Assembly (NCBI RefSeq): GCF_000470655.1
Contig: NC_021921.1
Location: forward strand, 1,612,001-1,676,000
DNA from: Halorhabdus tiamatea SARL4B
Lineage (GTDB): Archaea; Halobacteriota; Halobacteria; Halobacteriales; Haloarculaceae
Direction: 5' to 3'
DNA: 64,000 nucleotides
The notes under the pieces were generated by a model. It saw nothing but the letters and a program-made list of their open reading frames with translations. It was not told where the DNA came from and did not search any database. Of this stretch, positions 43,541-52,677 are shown in pieces; position 1 is the first letter of the stretch; the number at the start of each line of letters is the position of its first letter. A program made the translations under genes and the position numbers.

Positions 43541-43876
43541 CTATCCGTACAGGACATCGTCGATGTCAGTGGCGCTCATCTCTTCGCCGGCATAGGTCTC
43601 TGCTTCCCAGAACCCGTCGTCCGGGTCGACGTGTTGTACGTCGATCGCTTCCGCCGTGGCACTCCAGACCAGAGAACTCCCGATCTTCTTGTTGGTGACC
43701 TGCCCGTCATCCGCCAGCTTTCGAAGCCGTTGATCCGCGTTTTGGCGGGTTACGCCAACTTCCTCGGCGATCTCCGCCGTCCCGGCCGGCTCACGTTCGG
43801 CCACTGCCGCGAGGAACTCACGATCAGCATGATCGGGCCGGAATCGACCCTGTTCGTCTCGGTCATTTCGGCTCAT
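43541..43876 (-). CDS. Winged-helix antitoxin-like protein
   Basis: 111 residues from the ATG at 43876 (MSRNDRDEQGRFRPDHAD); a TTG six codons upstream is not favoured. HTH: FLAAVAEREPAGTAEIAEEVGVTRQNADQRLRKLADDGQVTNKKIGSSLVWS. The C-terminal tail EAETYAGEEMSATDIDDVLYG would wrap the toxin. A palindrome overlaps the start codon, consistent with autorepression. Partner of the PIN toxin. Confidence 0.75.
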   Translation of the reverse strand: MSRNDRDEQGRFRPDHADREFLAAVAEREPAGTAEIAEEVGVTRQNADQRLRKLADDGQVTNKKIGSSLVWSATAEAIDVQHVDPDDGFWEAETYAGEEMSATDIDDVLYG

Positions 43877-43889
43877 ACGTTCCTGTATG
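43874..43889. promoter_or_regulatory. Palindrome overlapping the antitoxin start
   Basis: CATACGTTCCTGTATG has perfect 5-base arms CATAC/GTATG around GTTCCT and includes the start codon of the HTH gene. A leaderless message would begin here, so binding of the HTH protein could block initiation of its own operon. Confidence 0.45.
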
Positions 43890-43937
43890 TTCAAGAATTA
43901 CTTAACGCTTTGCTCGGTAGCAACCGGTGGTGTACTG

Positions 43938-44017
43938 ATACTGCCGGCTGTAAGTTCGTAAAGATATACGCCACACCGAGGTGGCGAATTCCTTCAGTCT
44001 GTTACAGCCGGCAGTAT
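43938..44017. repeat. 80-bp nested inverted repeat
   Basis: Outer arms ATACTGCCGGCTGTAA (43938-43953) and TTACAGCCGGCAGTAT (44002-44017) are a perfect 16-bp match. Inside, CGCCAC...GTGGCG (43970-43987) forms a second stem. A third partial copy CGGCTGTAA follows at about 44025. It fills the gap between two divergent-to-convergent gene ends (HTH antitoxin start and rbkR stop). It may be a MITE-like element, a set of operators or a structured transcript. No clear target duplication. Confidence 0.7.
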
Positions 44018-44078
44018 GAACCCACGGCTGTAAAACGTTGTAGCACGGAGTGGGAATCCAAAACGTGGGTCCAAGCGA

Positions 44079-44780
44079 TCACCGCTCGTGAACGTGAACC
44101 GTCACCACGTCGCCGTCTCCGACGTCGAGTTCGTCCCGGAGTTCGTCGGGCGCGATGATCTCGAGCTGGACGTCGTCGTAGTGAGTCCGCTCGGGCGTGA
44201 CGACGTGGGCCTTCTCGTAGGTCGCGGCGTCGCTCTCGAGCGTGATCGGGTAACAGTAGGCTGGTCCGTAGGTCCGGTCGCCGTTCTCCCAGCCGTCGAT
44301 CACGATCGGGTCGAGGGCATTCATCCGCGCCCGGGCACGGGCGCTGCGGTCGTCCAGACTGAGATTGAACGTGCCGGGGAAGGGTTCATACCCGAGTTTG
44401 TCGACGAACTGTCTATGATAGCCCGACAGCGAGACGTAATGGCGACCCTCGCCCATGCCGCTCTGGACCGCCCCCGACAGGGTGACGCCGATGCCGTGCT
44501 CGAAGATCCGCTGGTACTCGGCGTACTCCTCCTGGAGGAGGCGTTCGCCGTCGTCGGTGACCCGGACCCACTGGCCGTCGCTGACGATCTCCCGGGCGAC
44601 GAGATCGGCGTCCTCCAGGCGCTGGAGGCGGCGCGAGGCAGTCTGGGTGGAGGCCTCGAGTTTCGACGCGAGGCCGGAGCCGGTGATCTTGGCGTCGCCG
44701 TCGACCGCGCCGGCCAGCGCCAGGAGTTTCAGCGTCGCGAGTTCGGCGTACCCGATCGAGTCGTCCGGGAGGTCTGCCAT
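44079..44780 (-). CDS. rbkR: CTP-dependent riboflavin kinase / transcriptional regulator RbkR
   Basis: 233 residues from the ATG at 44780 ([14 protein letters not shown]). N-terminal winged helix (residues 10-85, [24 protein letters not shown]), then the DUF120 riboflavin kinase domain with [27 protein letters not shown] and [14 protein letters not shown]. The archaeal enzyme makes FMN from riboflavin using CTP, and the HTH fusion represses riboflavin genes in characterised archaea. The riboflavin operon 7 kb away in this window is its probable target. Confidence 0.92.
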   Translation of the reverse strand: MADLPDDSIGYAELATLKLLALAGAVDGDAKITGSGLASKLEASTQTASRRLQRLEDADLVAREIVSDGQWVRVTDDGERLLQEEYAEYQRIFEHGIGVTLSGAVQSGMGEGRHYVSLSGYHRQFVDKLGYEPFPGTFNLSLDDRSARARARMNALDPIVIDGWENGDRTYGPAYCYPITLESDAATYEKAHVVTPERTHYDDVQLEIIAPDELRDELDVGDGDVVTVHVHER

Positions 44781-44846
44781 CGCCGCCGGATTGGACGGGA
44801 TGACGGATAAACACACCGGGAGCGGTCCGGCGGGACGGTCGTCAGG

Positions 44847-45836
44847 TCACCGACCGCCCTTCGGCGTCCATCCGGCCGTCGTCCCCTGTTCCCAGAAGTC
44901 ACTCTCGGGCGCGAGTTTCTCGACCCAGGTGTCTTCCTCCCGGGCGAGCATCGCGACGCGGGAATCGGCCGATTCCTTGATGACGTCGTGGTCGGGCAGG
45001 AACTCGCCGACGGCCTCGGTGAAGGACAGGACGTCGTCGTGATCGGGCATCGCCGACCGATCCAGCCGACCCCGGGAGTGGCCGACGTGCATGTAGGCCT
45101 TCAACTCGTAGAAGTCGACGTCCGCGCGATCGGCCATCGCGGCGTACCACGCCGGCCGGGCCATGTTGTCGCCGTCGATCAGCGTCGTCCGGAGGACCGT
45201 CCGGGTCTCGTCCTTCTCCGCGAGGACGTCGAGCGTATCGATCAATCGCTCCCAGGCGCCGTCGTCGACCGCCTTGACCACGTCGTCGAACGTCCGGCGG
45301 TCGGCGGCGTCGACGGAGACGTACAGCTGCGTGGGATCGCACTTCGCCAGCATCTCGGGATCGGTGCCGTTCGAGACGAGGAAGGTCGTAATCTCGCGGT
45401 CGTGAAAGGCCTCGATGAGTTCGGGCAGGTGGGGGTACAGCGTCGGCTCGCCGTCGAGGCTGATGGCGACGTGGCGGGGTTCCATCGCCTCCTCGAAGCG
45501 CTCTCGCGGGACCGCGTCGTTGCCGCCGTACCCCGAGAGGAGCTTGCGCTGGAGGGAAATCGAGGCGTCGACGACCGCCTCGGGGTCGTCCCACGCGACG
45601 TCGTCGAGTTCGTAGGTGTGGCCGGCGTGATCGCGCCAGCAGAAGACGCAGCGCTCGTTGCACCGGACGACGGGCGTCATCTGGATGCAGCGGTGCGAGC
45701 GAATACCGTAAAAGGCGTACTTGTAGCACCGGCCCTCGCCCTGGAGTGCGTTGTCGGTCCACCCGCAGGTCTGGGCCGCGGTGTGGCCCTCGCTGTGGTA
45801 GTCGGGGTCGGTGACCTGGCGAGTGTCTTCAGTCAT
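44847..45836 (-). CDS. taw1: tRNA 4-demethylwyosine synthase (TYW1/Taw1)
   Basis: 329-residue radical-SAM enzyme. The cluster-binding CxxxCxxC is VRCNERCVFCWRDH (about 64-77), an additional Cys set is in TCGWTDNALQGEGRCYKYAFYG, and HVAISLDGEPTLYPHL and TTFLVSNGTD follow in the barrel. It converts m1G37 of tRNA-Phe to 4-demethylwyosine with pyruvate. The start is taken at the ATG at 45836, after which family similarity begins. Monocistronic. Confidence 0.93.
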   Translation of the reverse strand: MTEDTRQVTDPDYHSEGHTAAQTCGWTDNALQGEGRCYKYAFYGIRSHRCIQMTPVVRCNERCVFCWRDHAGHTYELDDVAWDDPEAVVDASISLQRKLLSGYGGNDAVPRERFEEAMEPRHVAISLDGEPTLYPHLPELIEAFHDREITTFLVSNGTDPEMLAKCDPTQLYVSVDAADRRTFDDVVKAVDDGAWERLIDTLDVLAEKDETRTVLRTTLIDGDNMARPAWYAAMADRADVDFYELKAYMHVGHSRGRLDRSAMPDHDDVLSFTEAVGEFLPDHDVIKESADSRVAMLAREEDTWVEKLAPESDFWEQGTTAGWTPKGGR

Positions 45837-45914
45837 TGCGGTTCGGTAGTCTATCGAGGCGCAAAAGCGTACGGAAAGCCACATTCCGGGGACGTGGTCC
45901 TCCTTTCGAGTGCC

Positions 45915-46268
45915 TTACCGGAGTTCGTCGACGAGCGCCGTGACTGCTTCGTCGACGATCCCGCTCTCCAGACGGCCCTGCCAGAAGTCGATGTCCTCAC
46001 TGTCAATCGATTGGACGCCCCACGGGACGATCCGACTCGTCTCCGGTGTCCCACCACGAAGCCAACTATCTGCAGGAATCTCGATGAGTCCGTCCAGCCA
46101 GGACTTCGTGGTTAGCGTCACCGCGATGTACTGCTCGCCGTGAAACGGCCGCCCCTCGTGATTAGAGAGGACGAGCCACGGGCGAGCGGCTTCGTCGCGC
46201 TTGAACGGATCGTCACCGAAGACGACGTCACCCCGCTCGAAGATCGGGGCGTCACCCTCGTCGGTCAC
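45915..46268 (-). CDS. PemK/MazF-like toxin
   Basis: 117 residues from GTG at 46268. MazF fold hints: FERGDVVFGDDPFKRDEAARPWLVLSN (N-terminal RG-x-V and P-x-lvls), YIAVTLTTKS, the loop ETSRIVPWGVQSID. These are the marks of mRNA interferase barrels, though haloarchaeal members are diverged and activity is unproven. Its start overlaps the preceding HTH gene stop by 4 bases (GTGA), making a toxin-antitoxin operon. Confidence 0.75.
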   Translation of the reverse strand: MTDEGDAPIFERGDVVFGDDPFKRDEAARPWLVLSNHEGRPFHGEQYIAVTLTTKSWLDGLIEIPADSWLRGGTPETSRIVPWGVQSIDSEDIDFWQGRLESGIVDEAVTALVDELR

Positions 46269-46636
46269 TGCTCGCTCTCCGTGCTCGGATGGGATTCGCT
46301 GGGAGCGTGCTCGCGCCACGAATCCTTCGCTTCTGTACCGAGCTGGTCGTTGAACAGGGCAGTCGCTCGCTCGTAGCCACTGTACCCGTCGAGTCGATCG
46401 GCATCGTCGGTCACCGCCCAGTAGGTCGCCTTGTGTTCGACGAGATCGCGGTCCTTCAACCGCGACAGCGCGGTACTGACAACACTCTTCTCGAGCCCGG
46501 TTTGAGAGGCGATTTCCTGGGCCTCGAACGCGCGGTCCTCGTGCGCAGCGAGGAATCCCAGGACTTGATCGGGGGCGGAGAGCCCCTCGAGTTCCTCCTC
46601 GCGTGTGTTCTCGAAGGTTTCCCGATCGATGGACAT
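46265..46636 (-). CDS. MarR-like HTH antitoxin candidate
   Basis: 123 residues. Winged helix (about 20-85): SAPDQVLGFLAAHEDRAFEAQEIASQTGLEKSVVSTALSRLKDRDLVEHKATYWAV, then an acidic Ser-rich tail. It precedes and overlaps the MazF-like gene. It plausibly both represses the operon and neutralises the toxin. A TATATAG box near 46720 (minus strand) may be the promoter. Confidence 0.7.
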   Translation of the reverse strand: MSIDRETFENTREEELEGLSAPDQVLGFLAAHEDRAFEAQEIASQTGLEKSVVSTALSRLKDRDLVEHKATYWAVTDDADRLDGYSGYERATALFNDQLGTEAKDSWREHAPSESHPSTESEQ

Positions 46637-46809
46637 GATGATGGAAAATACGTCGTCGATTGTAAAGAGTGTTAGGAGTGAAATCCATGAAAATGTCGTT
46701 AGAGATGATGGGGAACTCTATATAGGTCCCTCCTACCATGGGACGGTTCAAGTCAAATCGTATAGGAAATGCGGGTTTCAACTGCTCTCGTCACAGTACA
46801 CCGATCGGG

Positions 46810-47040
46810 TCATGCCGGGGTCGGCTCCGAGGACGGCGATCGGAAGTCCTCGATGTGGTCGTAATAATATGCCAGCGCCCGATGAACGTCCGCGAGCGTG
46901 AGATCGGGGTACAGTTGCGTGATCTCGTCGGGATCGTAGCCGCTGTGTTCGTACGCCGAGGCGATGTCCTTCACGCGGATCCCCGTCCCTTCGACCGTCG
47001 GCGTGCCATCACTGTGGTCGGAGTCTCGAACGATTCCCAT
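46810..47040 (-). CDS. DUF433 protein (orphan antitoxin-like)
   Basis: 76 residues from the ATG at 47040 (MGIVRDSDHSDGTPTVEGTGIRVKDIASAYEHSGYDPDEI). The DUF433 pattern GTPTVEGTGIRV...YEHSGYDPDEITQLYPDLTLADVHRALAYYYDH is complete. In many haloarchaea it precedes a DUF5615 PIN-like gene as a toxin-antitoxin pair; here the 170 bases downstream encode no such partner, so it is an orphan. Upstream 22 codons in frame lack similarity. Confidence 0.75.
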   Translation of the reverse strand: MGIVRDSDHSDGTPTVEGTGIRVKDIASAYEHSGYDPDEITQLYPDLTLADVHRALAYYYDHIEDFRSPSSEPTPA

Positions 47041-47171
47041 ACATGCTGATTGTACGCTCTGTAACTTCAACTTGCGGTTGCATGGAGCCAGTCTCCACAA
47101 AAGCACGCTGTTCTAGGTGTCGAGCGTGTCACTAGCCAGCAGACCCGTCCGCGCGCGTCAACGGAACGACC

Positions 47172-48206
47172 CTACTCGCCGATCGAGATCATGCCCTTGA
47201 TCGCGTCATCGTCATCGCGGGCGCGCTCGAAGGCTTCCTGGACGTTCCCCAGCGGTTCGGTAAAGTCGGCGATCCACTCGATCTCGGCCGCGCCCTCGGC
47301 CAGCAGGTCGATCGCCGGGCCGTAGCGGTTGGCATCCCGGAACGAGCCAAGCACGTCGAGTTCGTTGGTGATGATCTCTAAGGCGTCGACCTCGACGGTC
47401 GCCTCGTCGGCGAGGCCGATCATGACGACCGTCCCGCCGCGGCGGGCCGCGTCGATCAACGCCTCGACGTCGGGTTCTGAGTCGGTCGCCTCGAAGACTA
47501 CGTCGGCCCCGCGACCGTCGGTATAGTCCTCGACAGTGGCGGCGAAGTCACCCTCGCGGACGTTGACCGTCGCGTCCGCGCCGTGTGCTTCGGCGCGTTC
47601 GAGTTTGCTGTCGACGATGTCGCCGACGATGATATCCGTCGCGCCCGCCGCCTTGGCGGCCTCCATCGTGACCGAGCCGACGGTCCCGCCGCCCAGGATC
47701 GCGACGGTGTCGCCGTGGCCGACGCCGCCGCGTCGGGTCGCGTGGAGGCCGACCGCGAAGGGTTCACACAGCGCGCCCTCGACCTGGGAGACGTTGTCGG
47801 GGAGGGGGTGTGCGAGGTCGGCCGGCCAGGCGACGTACTCCGCGAACGCGCCGTCAAAGGGCGGCGTGGCCATGAAGTCGACGTTGGGACAGAGGTTGTA
47901 CTCGCCGCGGCGACAGTGTTCGCAGGTGCCACAGACGATGCCCGGCTCGAGCGCGACTCGGTCGCCGACTTCGAGATCCTCGACGTCGTCGCCAACCTCG
48001 GCGATGACGCCGGCGCTCTCGTGTCCAAGGAGGAGTGGGTCCTCGACGACGTACTCGCCGATCTTGCCGTGCTCCCAGTAGTGGACGTCGGACTTGCAGA
48101 TGCCGACGTCGGTCATCTCGACGAGTACCTCGTCGCTGTCGGACGTCGGTCGCTCACGATCCTCGAACTCGAAGGCCAGATCCTCGGTGAGAACTGCTGT
48201 CTGCAT
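47172..48206 (-). CDS. Zinc-dependent polyol/alcohol dehydrogenase
   Basis: 344-residue medium-chain dehydrogenase from the ATG at 48206 (MQTAVLTEDLAFEF). Catalytic zinc: C in VGICKSDVHYWEHG, H/E in LLLGHESAGVI; structural zinc: the four Cys in GTCEHCRRGEYNLCPN; NAD(P) fold: AILGGGTVGSVTMEAA. The DVHYWEHGKIGEYVV segment is that of sorbitol/xylitol dehydrogenases, so a polyol substrate is likely. No neighbouring sugar genes in the window help to fix it. Confidence 0.85.
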   Translation of the reverse strand: MQTAVLTEDLAFEFEDRERPTSDSDEVLVEMTDVGICKSDVHYWEHGKIGEYVVEDPLLLGHESAGVIAEVGDDVEDLEVGDRVALEPGIVCGTCEHCRRGEYNLCPNVDFMATPPFDGAFAEYVAWPADLAHPLPDNVSQVEGALCEPFAVGLHATRRGGVGHGDTVAILGGGTVGSVTMEAAKAAGATDIIVGDIVDSKLERAEAHGADATVNVREGDFAATVEDYTDGRGADVVFEATDSEPDVEALIDAARRGGTVVMIGLADEATVEVDALEIITNELDVLGSFRDANRYGPAIDLLAEGAAEIEWIADFTEPLGNVQEAFERARDDDDAIKGMISIGE

Positions 48207-48386
48207 CAAGTATCGAGTCCGGCACCGACCCGTATAAAACCCCCGCAGGCCGTGGCCGTCCCGGCCGGTGGGAGAGACCCCAGCCAGGCCGGCGGCCCAC
48301 GTTTCACGACGGAAGAGCGGCCCTGTGGCCATAGTTCGACCGGGCGAGTCCGTCATCCCTATATCCGGCGGTAAAAAAGCGAGGGT

Positions 48387-50138
48387 ATGTACCTGTCATT
48401 TCGTTCGGCGGTCGCCGCGGCGATGGGCGACGCGCTCGCGGCGCTTGACTTGCCGGCTGAGGACCTCGGGATCGAACGCCCGCCGGAGGACGTCCCGGCG
48501 GTGCTGGCTTCCAGCGTGGCCTACCGGCTCGCTGGGGACGCTGGCGCACCGCCGCCCGAAGTCGCTGCGGATATCGCGAGCGAGATCGACCCGGACGACT
48601 ACGAGTACGTGGGTGGCGTCCAGACCCAGGGAGCCTACGTCAACTTCCTGCCGAGCGATCGGTACTTCGAAGGGACGCTCGAAGCCGCCCAGGCCGACGA
48701 GTACGGCACACTCGACGCCACCGGCGACTCCGTGGTCGTCGAGCACACGAGCGCCAACCCGACCGGCCCGGTCCACGTCGGCCGGGCGCGCAATCCCATC
48801 GTCGGCGATGCCCTGGCTCGCGTGCTGGAATACGCCGGCAACGACGTCGAAGTCCACTACTACGTCAACGACGCCGGCCGCCAGATCGCCGTCTTCACCT
48901 GGGCCTACGAGACCTTCGACGAAAGTGACCTCTCCGAACCTGAACGTGATTCTCCGGAGTACGAGATGGTCCGGTACTACCGGGAAGCCAACGACTACTT
49001 CGAGGAGGCAAGCGAGGCCGACCGCGAGGCCGCCGAAGACGAGATCGGGGCGATCCTCCAGGGCCTGGAGGCGGGCGACGAGGCAACCTACGAGCGCGTG
49101 AGCGAGGTCGTCGACACCGTCCTGGGCGGAATGACCGAGACTCTCGAACGGCTGCCCGCCGAGTTCGACGAGTTCGTCAAGGAGACGCGGTTCATGCGTG
49201 ACGGCTCGACCGACGACGTCGTCGATCGCCTCAAGGAACTCGACGCCGCCGTCTTCGAGGAGGATGCCTGGCAACTCGACCTGCCGGATTTCGAGAAGAA
49301 CCTCGTCTTCCTCCGGTCGGACGGCACGTCGCTGTACACCACCCGGGACCTGGCCCACCACGAGTGGAAGTTCGACAACTTCGATCGGGCCGTGACGGTG
49401 CTCGGCGAGGACCACAAGCTCCAGGCCGATCAGCTCTCCTCGACGCTTTCGCTGCTCGGCCACGACACCGACCGGCTCCAGCAGGTCTTCTACTCGTGGG
49501 TCAACCTGCCAGAGGGCGGCATGAGCACTCGCGAGGGCACTGGCGTCGACCTCGACGACTTGCTCGACGAGGCGATCGACCGCGCCCGCGAGGAGGTCGA
49601 AGACCGCCTCGAGGATCGCCAGCGGAGTGACGACCTCGACGGCGCGGACGTCGAGCGGATCGCCCACCAGGTCGGGGTCGGGGCCGTCCGGTACGACGTC
49701 GTCGCCAAACAGCCCACGAAGGGCATCACCTTCGAGTGGGACCGGGCGCTGGACTTCGAGGCCCAGTCCGCGCCGTACGTTCAGTACGTCCACGCGCGGT
49801 GTTGTGGGATCATCGACGAGGGGAAAGACGCCGGCTACGAGGTGCCCGAGGCGGTCAGTGCGGAAACGCTCACGACCGACGAAGAGCGCGATCTGCTCCG
49901 TGAGATCGCCCGGTTCCCCGGGGTGATCGAGCAGGCCGCCGAGGAACTACGCCCCCACGTCGTCGCGACGTACACCCGCGATCTCGCGGAAGCGTTCAAC
50001 GCCTTCTACCGGGAGTGTCCTGTGCTCGACGCCGACCCGGAGACTCGACGCGCTCGGCTGGCGCTGGTGGCCGCGGCACGGACGACGGTCGCCAACGCGC
50101 TCGACGCGCTCGGGGTCGAAGCACCGGATTCGATGTAG
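48387..50138 (+). CDS. argS: Arginyl-tRNA synthetase
   Basis: 583 residues, class I. N-terminal Add-1 domain (YVNFLPSD near residue 90), HIGH-like [15 protein letters not shown] (about 124-138), [10 protein letters not shown], the ArgRS loop [37 protein letters not shown], and the anticodon domain ending in FYRECPVL...[21 protein letters not shown]. As usual for ArgRS there is no standard KMSKS. Charges tRNA-Arg. Complete; monocistronic. Confidence 0.96.
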   Translation: MYLSFRSAVAAAMGDALAALDLPAEDLGIERPPEDVPAVLASSVAYRLAGDAGAPPPEVAADIASEIDPDDYEYVGGVQTQGAYVNFLPSDRYFEGTLEAAQADEYGTLDATGDSVVVEHTSANPTGPVHVGRARNPIVGDALARVLEYAGNDVEVHYYVNDAGRQIAVFTWAYETFDESDLSEPERDSPEYEMVRYYREANDYFEEASEADREAAEDEIGAILQGLEAGDEATYERVSEVVDTVLGGMTETLERLPAEFDEFVKETRFMRDGSTDDVVDRLKELDAAVFEEDAWQLDLPDFEKNLVFLRSDGTSLYTTRDLAHHEWKFDNFDRAVTVLGEDHKLQADQLSSTLSLLGHDTDRLQQVFYSWVNLPEGGMSTREGTGVDLDDLLDEAIDRAREEVEDRLEDRQRSDDLDGADVERIAHQVGVGAVRYDVVAKQPTKGITFEWDRALDFEAQSAPYVQYVHARCCGIIDEGKDAGYEVPEAVSAETLTTDEERDLLREIARFPGVIEQAAEELRPHVVATYTRDLAEAFNAFYRECPVLDADPETRRARLALVAAARTTVANALDALGVEAPDSM

Positions 50139-50209
50139 GCGGCTGTCGAGGCACCGGAGTCGATGGAAGCTGTGGTTCGCGAAAAGAGAGTATGGACTGA
50201 ACGCACGCC

Positions 50210-51028
50210 TCAGCGGCCGAAAACACCGAAGACGCCGCCGGACCCTTCGTCGTCGGCTTCCTCATCCGCTTCGTCTTCTTCGTCGTCTTCGGGGAACCAG
50301 ACGGTGTCCTGTTCGTCGATCGATCTGGCGGGTTCGCCGATGAGTACGTCCTCGAGAATCTCGCCGAGTCGGCGGTAGGCCTCCGCCGCGGGGCTGTCGG
50401 GCGAGTTGAGCACCAGCGGTTCGTCGGTCGTCGCCTCGGAGTCCTCGGGGACGATGGCGAGCAGATCCGCCCCGAGATCGCCGGCGACGAGTTCGACGTC
50501 GTCCGGGCCGGTCGCCCGCGTCAGGATCGACCCGACGACGTCGCCGTCGACGCGCTCGGCCAGCCCGGCCGTCTTGTTCGCGTCGCCGACCGCGACCGTG
50601 TCGGGCGTCGTGACCAGCAGGACGCTGTCGGCCAGCCCCAGCGGGACCGTGGCTTCGTGACTCAGCCCCGCGCCGGTGTCGATCAGGACGACGTCGTAGG
50701 CGTTGCTCAGCGTCTTGATGACCTTCCGGAGTTTCGCGGGATCGGCGTCGGCGAAAGCCTCTAAGCTCTGTTCGCCGGGAACGACCGTCAGTCCGCCCGG
50801 TGCTTCGGTCAGCGTGTCGCTGACAGCGGCGCGCTCGGCGAGCACCTCGTGGAGGCTGCTGTCGTACTCGACGTCGACCATCGCCGCGAGGTTCGCCATC
50901 CCGAGGTCGGCGTCGACCACGACGACGTCGTAGCCGGCGTCCTCGAGTACGACCCCGACGTTGACGGCCGTCGTTGTCTTGCCGACCCCGCCCTTGCCGC
51001 CTGCGACAGTGAAAACGTGCCCCGTCAT
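50210..51028 (-). CDS. MinD/ParA-family ATPase
   Basis: 272 residues from the ATG at 51028. Deviant Walker A GGKGGVGKTTTAVN (about 10-23), VVVVDADLGMANLAAMV, and VVLIDTGAGLSHEAT as Walker B. The C-terminus is an acidic disordered tail (DDEEDEADEEADDEGSGG) ending in VFGVFGR, a possible amphipathic membrane tip. Haloarchaea have several MinD paralogues involved in positioning; the role of this one is unknown. TATA box at the expected distance upstream. Confidence 0.88.
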   Translation of the reverse strand: MTGHVFTVAGGKGGVGKTTTAVNVGVVLEDAGYDVVVVDADLGMANLAAMVDVEYDSSLHEVLAERAAVSDTLTEAPGGLTVVPGEQSLEAFADADPAKLRKVIKTLSNAYDVVLIDTGAGLSHEATVPLGLADSVLLVTTPDTVAVGDANKTAGLAERVDGDVVGSILTRATGPDDVELVAGDLGADLLAIVPEDSEATTDEPLVLNSPDSPAAEAYRRLGEILEDVLIGEPARSIDEQDTVWFPEDDEEDEADEEADDEGSGGVFGVFGR

Positions 51029-51056
51029 TCGCTTGTCTCGATAGACACGAGGCAAG

Positions 51057-51064
51057 TATATAAA
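51057..51064 (-). promoter_or_regulatory. TATA box of the MinD-like gene
   Basis: TTTATATA on the minus strand, about 30 bases before the start codon at 51028. The spacing predicts a leaderless mRNA. The divergent prf1 gene has its own A/T-rich box near 51183. Confidence 0.6.
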
Positions 51065-51214
51065 GCCCCGCGTCGAGGTGGGTGGATAATCGACGTGCGG
51101 TCTGGGCAGACACCAACCAGTGCCCCTCCTCGCCGGTCGAAACGCGGATATCCAGCGACCGATCGACACCCGCGGTCAAAGCATACTTACCGGTCATCCG
51201 ACTAGAGAGGACTA

Positions 51215-52468
51215 ATGAGTAGCCAGGAAGGCCACGGGGAACAGAGTGACCGCCAGAAATACGAGTTCCGGAAGGTGATCGAGGAACTCGAGGACTATCA
51301 CGGCACCGGCACCCAGCTGGTGACCATCTACGTCCCCGACGACACGCTGATCAGCGATGTCGTCGCTCACGTCACCCAGGAACACAGCGAGGCGAGCAAC
51401 ATCAAGTCCAAGGACACCCGGACGAACGTCCAGGACGCCCTCAAGTCCATCAAGGACCGACTCCGGTACTACGACACCAAGCCGCCCGAGAACGGCGTCG
51501 TGCTGTTCTCCGGTGCGATCGACGCCGGCGGCGGCCAGACGGAGATGATCACACGAGTACTGGAGAGCCCACCACAGCCCATCCAGTCCTTCAGATATCA
51601 CTGCGACTCCGATTTCCTGCTCGAACCGCTCGAAGGCATGCTCGAGGACAAGGGCCTGTTCGGCCTGATCGTCCTCGACCGCCGGGAGGCAAACGTCGGC
51701 TGGCTCCGGGGCAAACGCGTCGAGCCCGTCAAGTCCGCCTCCTCGCTCGTCCCGGGCAAACAACGCAAAGGTGGCCAGTCCGCCCAGCGGTTCGCCCGCC
51801 TGCGCCTGGAGGCGATCGACAACTTCTATCAGGAGGTCGCCGGCATGGCAAACGATCTCTTTGTTCCCGAGCGCCACGACCTCGATGGTATCCTCGTGGG
51901 CGGTCCCTCACCTACCAAAGACGAGTTCCTCGACGGCGATTACCTCCATCACGAGATCGGGGACATGGTCTTAGGGAAGTTCGACGTCGCCTATACCGAC
52001 GAATCGGGCCTGCACGATCTCGTCGACGCCGCCGAGGCGGTCCTGGCCGAACGCGAGATGCTCCAGGACAAGCAGGTCATGGAGCGCTTCTTCAAAGAAC
52101 TCCACGACGGCGATCTCGCGACCTACGGCTTCGGCCAGACCCGACAGAACCTCATGATGGGGTCGGTCGAGCAACTCCTGATCAGCGAGGACCTCCGGCA
52201 GGACGCCGTCACCTACGAGTGTCCGAACGGCCACGAGGAACACGAACTCGTCGGCCGCAACGCGGAGACGCCGGAACACACCTGTACGACCTGTGGCGAG
52301 ACCGTCGAGACTGGCGAACGCGAGGACGCCATCGAGCACCTGATCTCGATCGCCGAGCAGCGCGGCACCGAGACGATCTTCGTCTCGACGGACTTCGAGA
52401 AGGGCGAACAGCTGTTGACGGCCTTTGGCGGCATTGCAGGGATTCTGCGGTACTCGACGGGCATCTGA
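51215..52468 (+). CDS. prf1: Peptide chain release factor aRF1
   Basis: 417 residues. Stop-codon-reading NIKS in EASNIKSKDTR (about 58-68), the hydrolysis loop GGQ in KGGQSAQRFARLR (about 185), and a C-terminal domain with a Cys-rich zinc-like insert (YECPNGHEEHE, HTCTTCGETVE). Archaeal RF1 recognises all three stop codons. Full length; monocistronic. Confidence 0.96.
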   Translation: MSSQEGHGEQSDRQKYEFRKVIEELEDYHGTGTQLVTIYVPDDTLISDVVAHVTQEHSEASNIKSKDTRTNVQDALKSIKDRLRYYDTKPPENGVVLFSGAIDAGGGQTEMITRVLESPPQPIQSFRYHCDSDFLLEPLEGMLEDKGLFGLIVLDRREANVGWLRGKRVEPVKSASSLVPGKQRKGGQSAQRFARLRLEAIDNFYQEVAGMANDLFVPERHDLDGILVGGPSPTKDEFLDGDYLHHEIGDMVLGKFDVAYTDESGLHDLVDAAEAVLAEREMLQDKQVMERFFKELHDGDLATYGFGQTRQNLMMGSVEQLLISEDLRQDAVTYECPNGHEEHELVGRNAETPEHTCTTCGETVETGEREDAIEHLISIAEQRGTETIFVSTDFEKGEQLLTAFGGIAGILRYSTGI

Positions 52469-52650
52469 TCGGTGCTGCTTTCGAGAGTGAGTCGTGGGAA
52501 AATGCCGCCCCGGCACGGGGAATGCCGACACGGCGTCGAGATAACGCCAGTGGGTTGGGGATCGGTTGTCAAATGGCGTCTCGGGCGTTCGGTGCGGACG
52601 CAGGGATCTGCCTCCGCAACGATGCGTAGTAACTCGAAGTAATTATGTAC

Positions 52651-52672
52651 GATACCCAACTGATTGGGTATC
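52651..52672. terminator. Perfect 9-bp hairpin after the DUF6276 gene
   Basis: GATACCCAA (52651-52659), loop CTGA, TTGGGTATC (52664-52672). On the minus strand it lies 5 bases beyond the stop codon of the DUF6276 gene. It may protect the 3' end or help termination; the A/T-rich sequence after it (TACATAATTACTT on the minus strand) would fit. The rest of 52469-52677 holds nothing I can identify. Confidence 0.4.
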
Positions 52673-52677
52673 GCTGA

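Noticed and set aside
45915..46781. 288-codon frame for the MazF-like protein
   Set aside because: The first 170 codons are the HTH gene read out of frame; the GTG at 46268 overlaps that gene's stop as in toxin-antitoxin operons.
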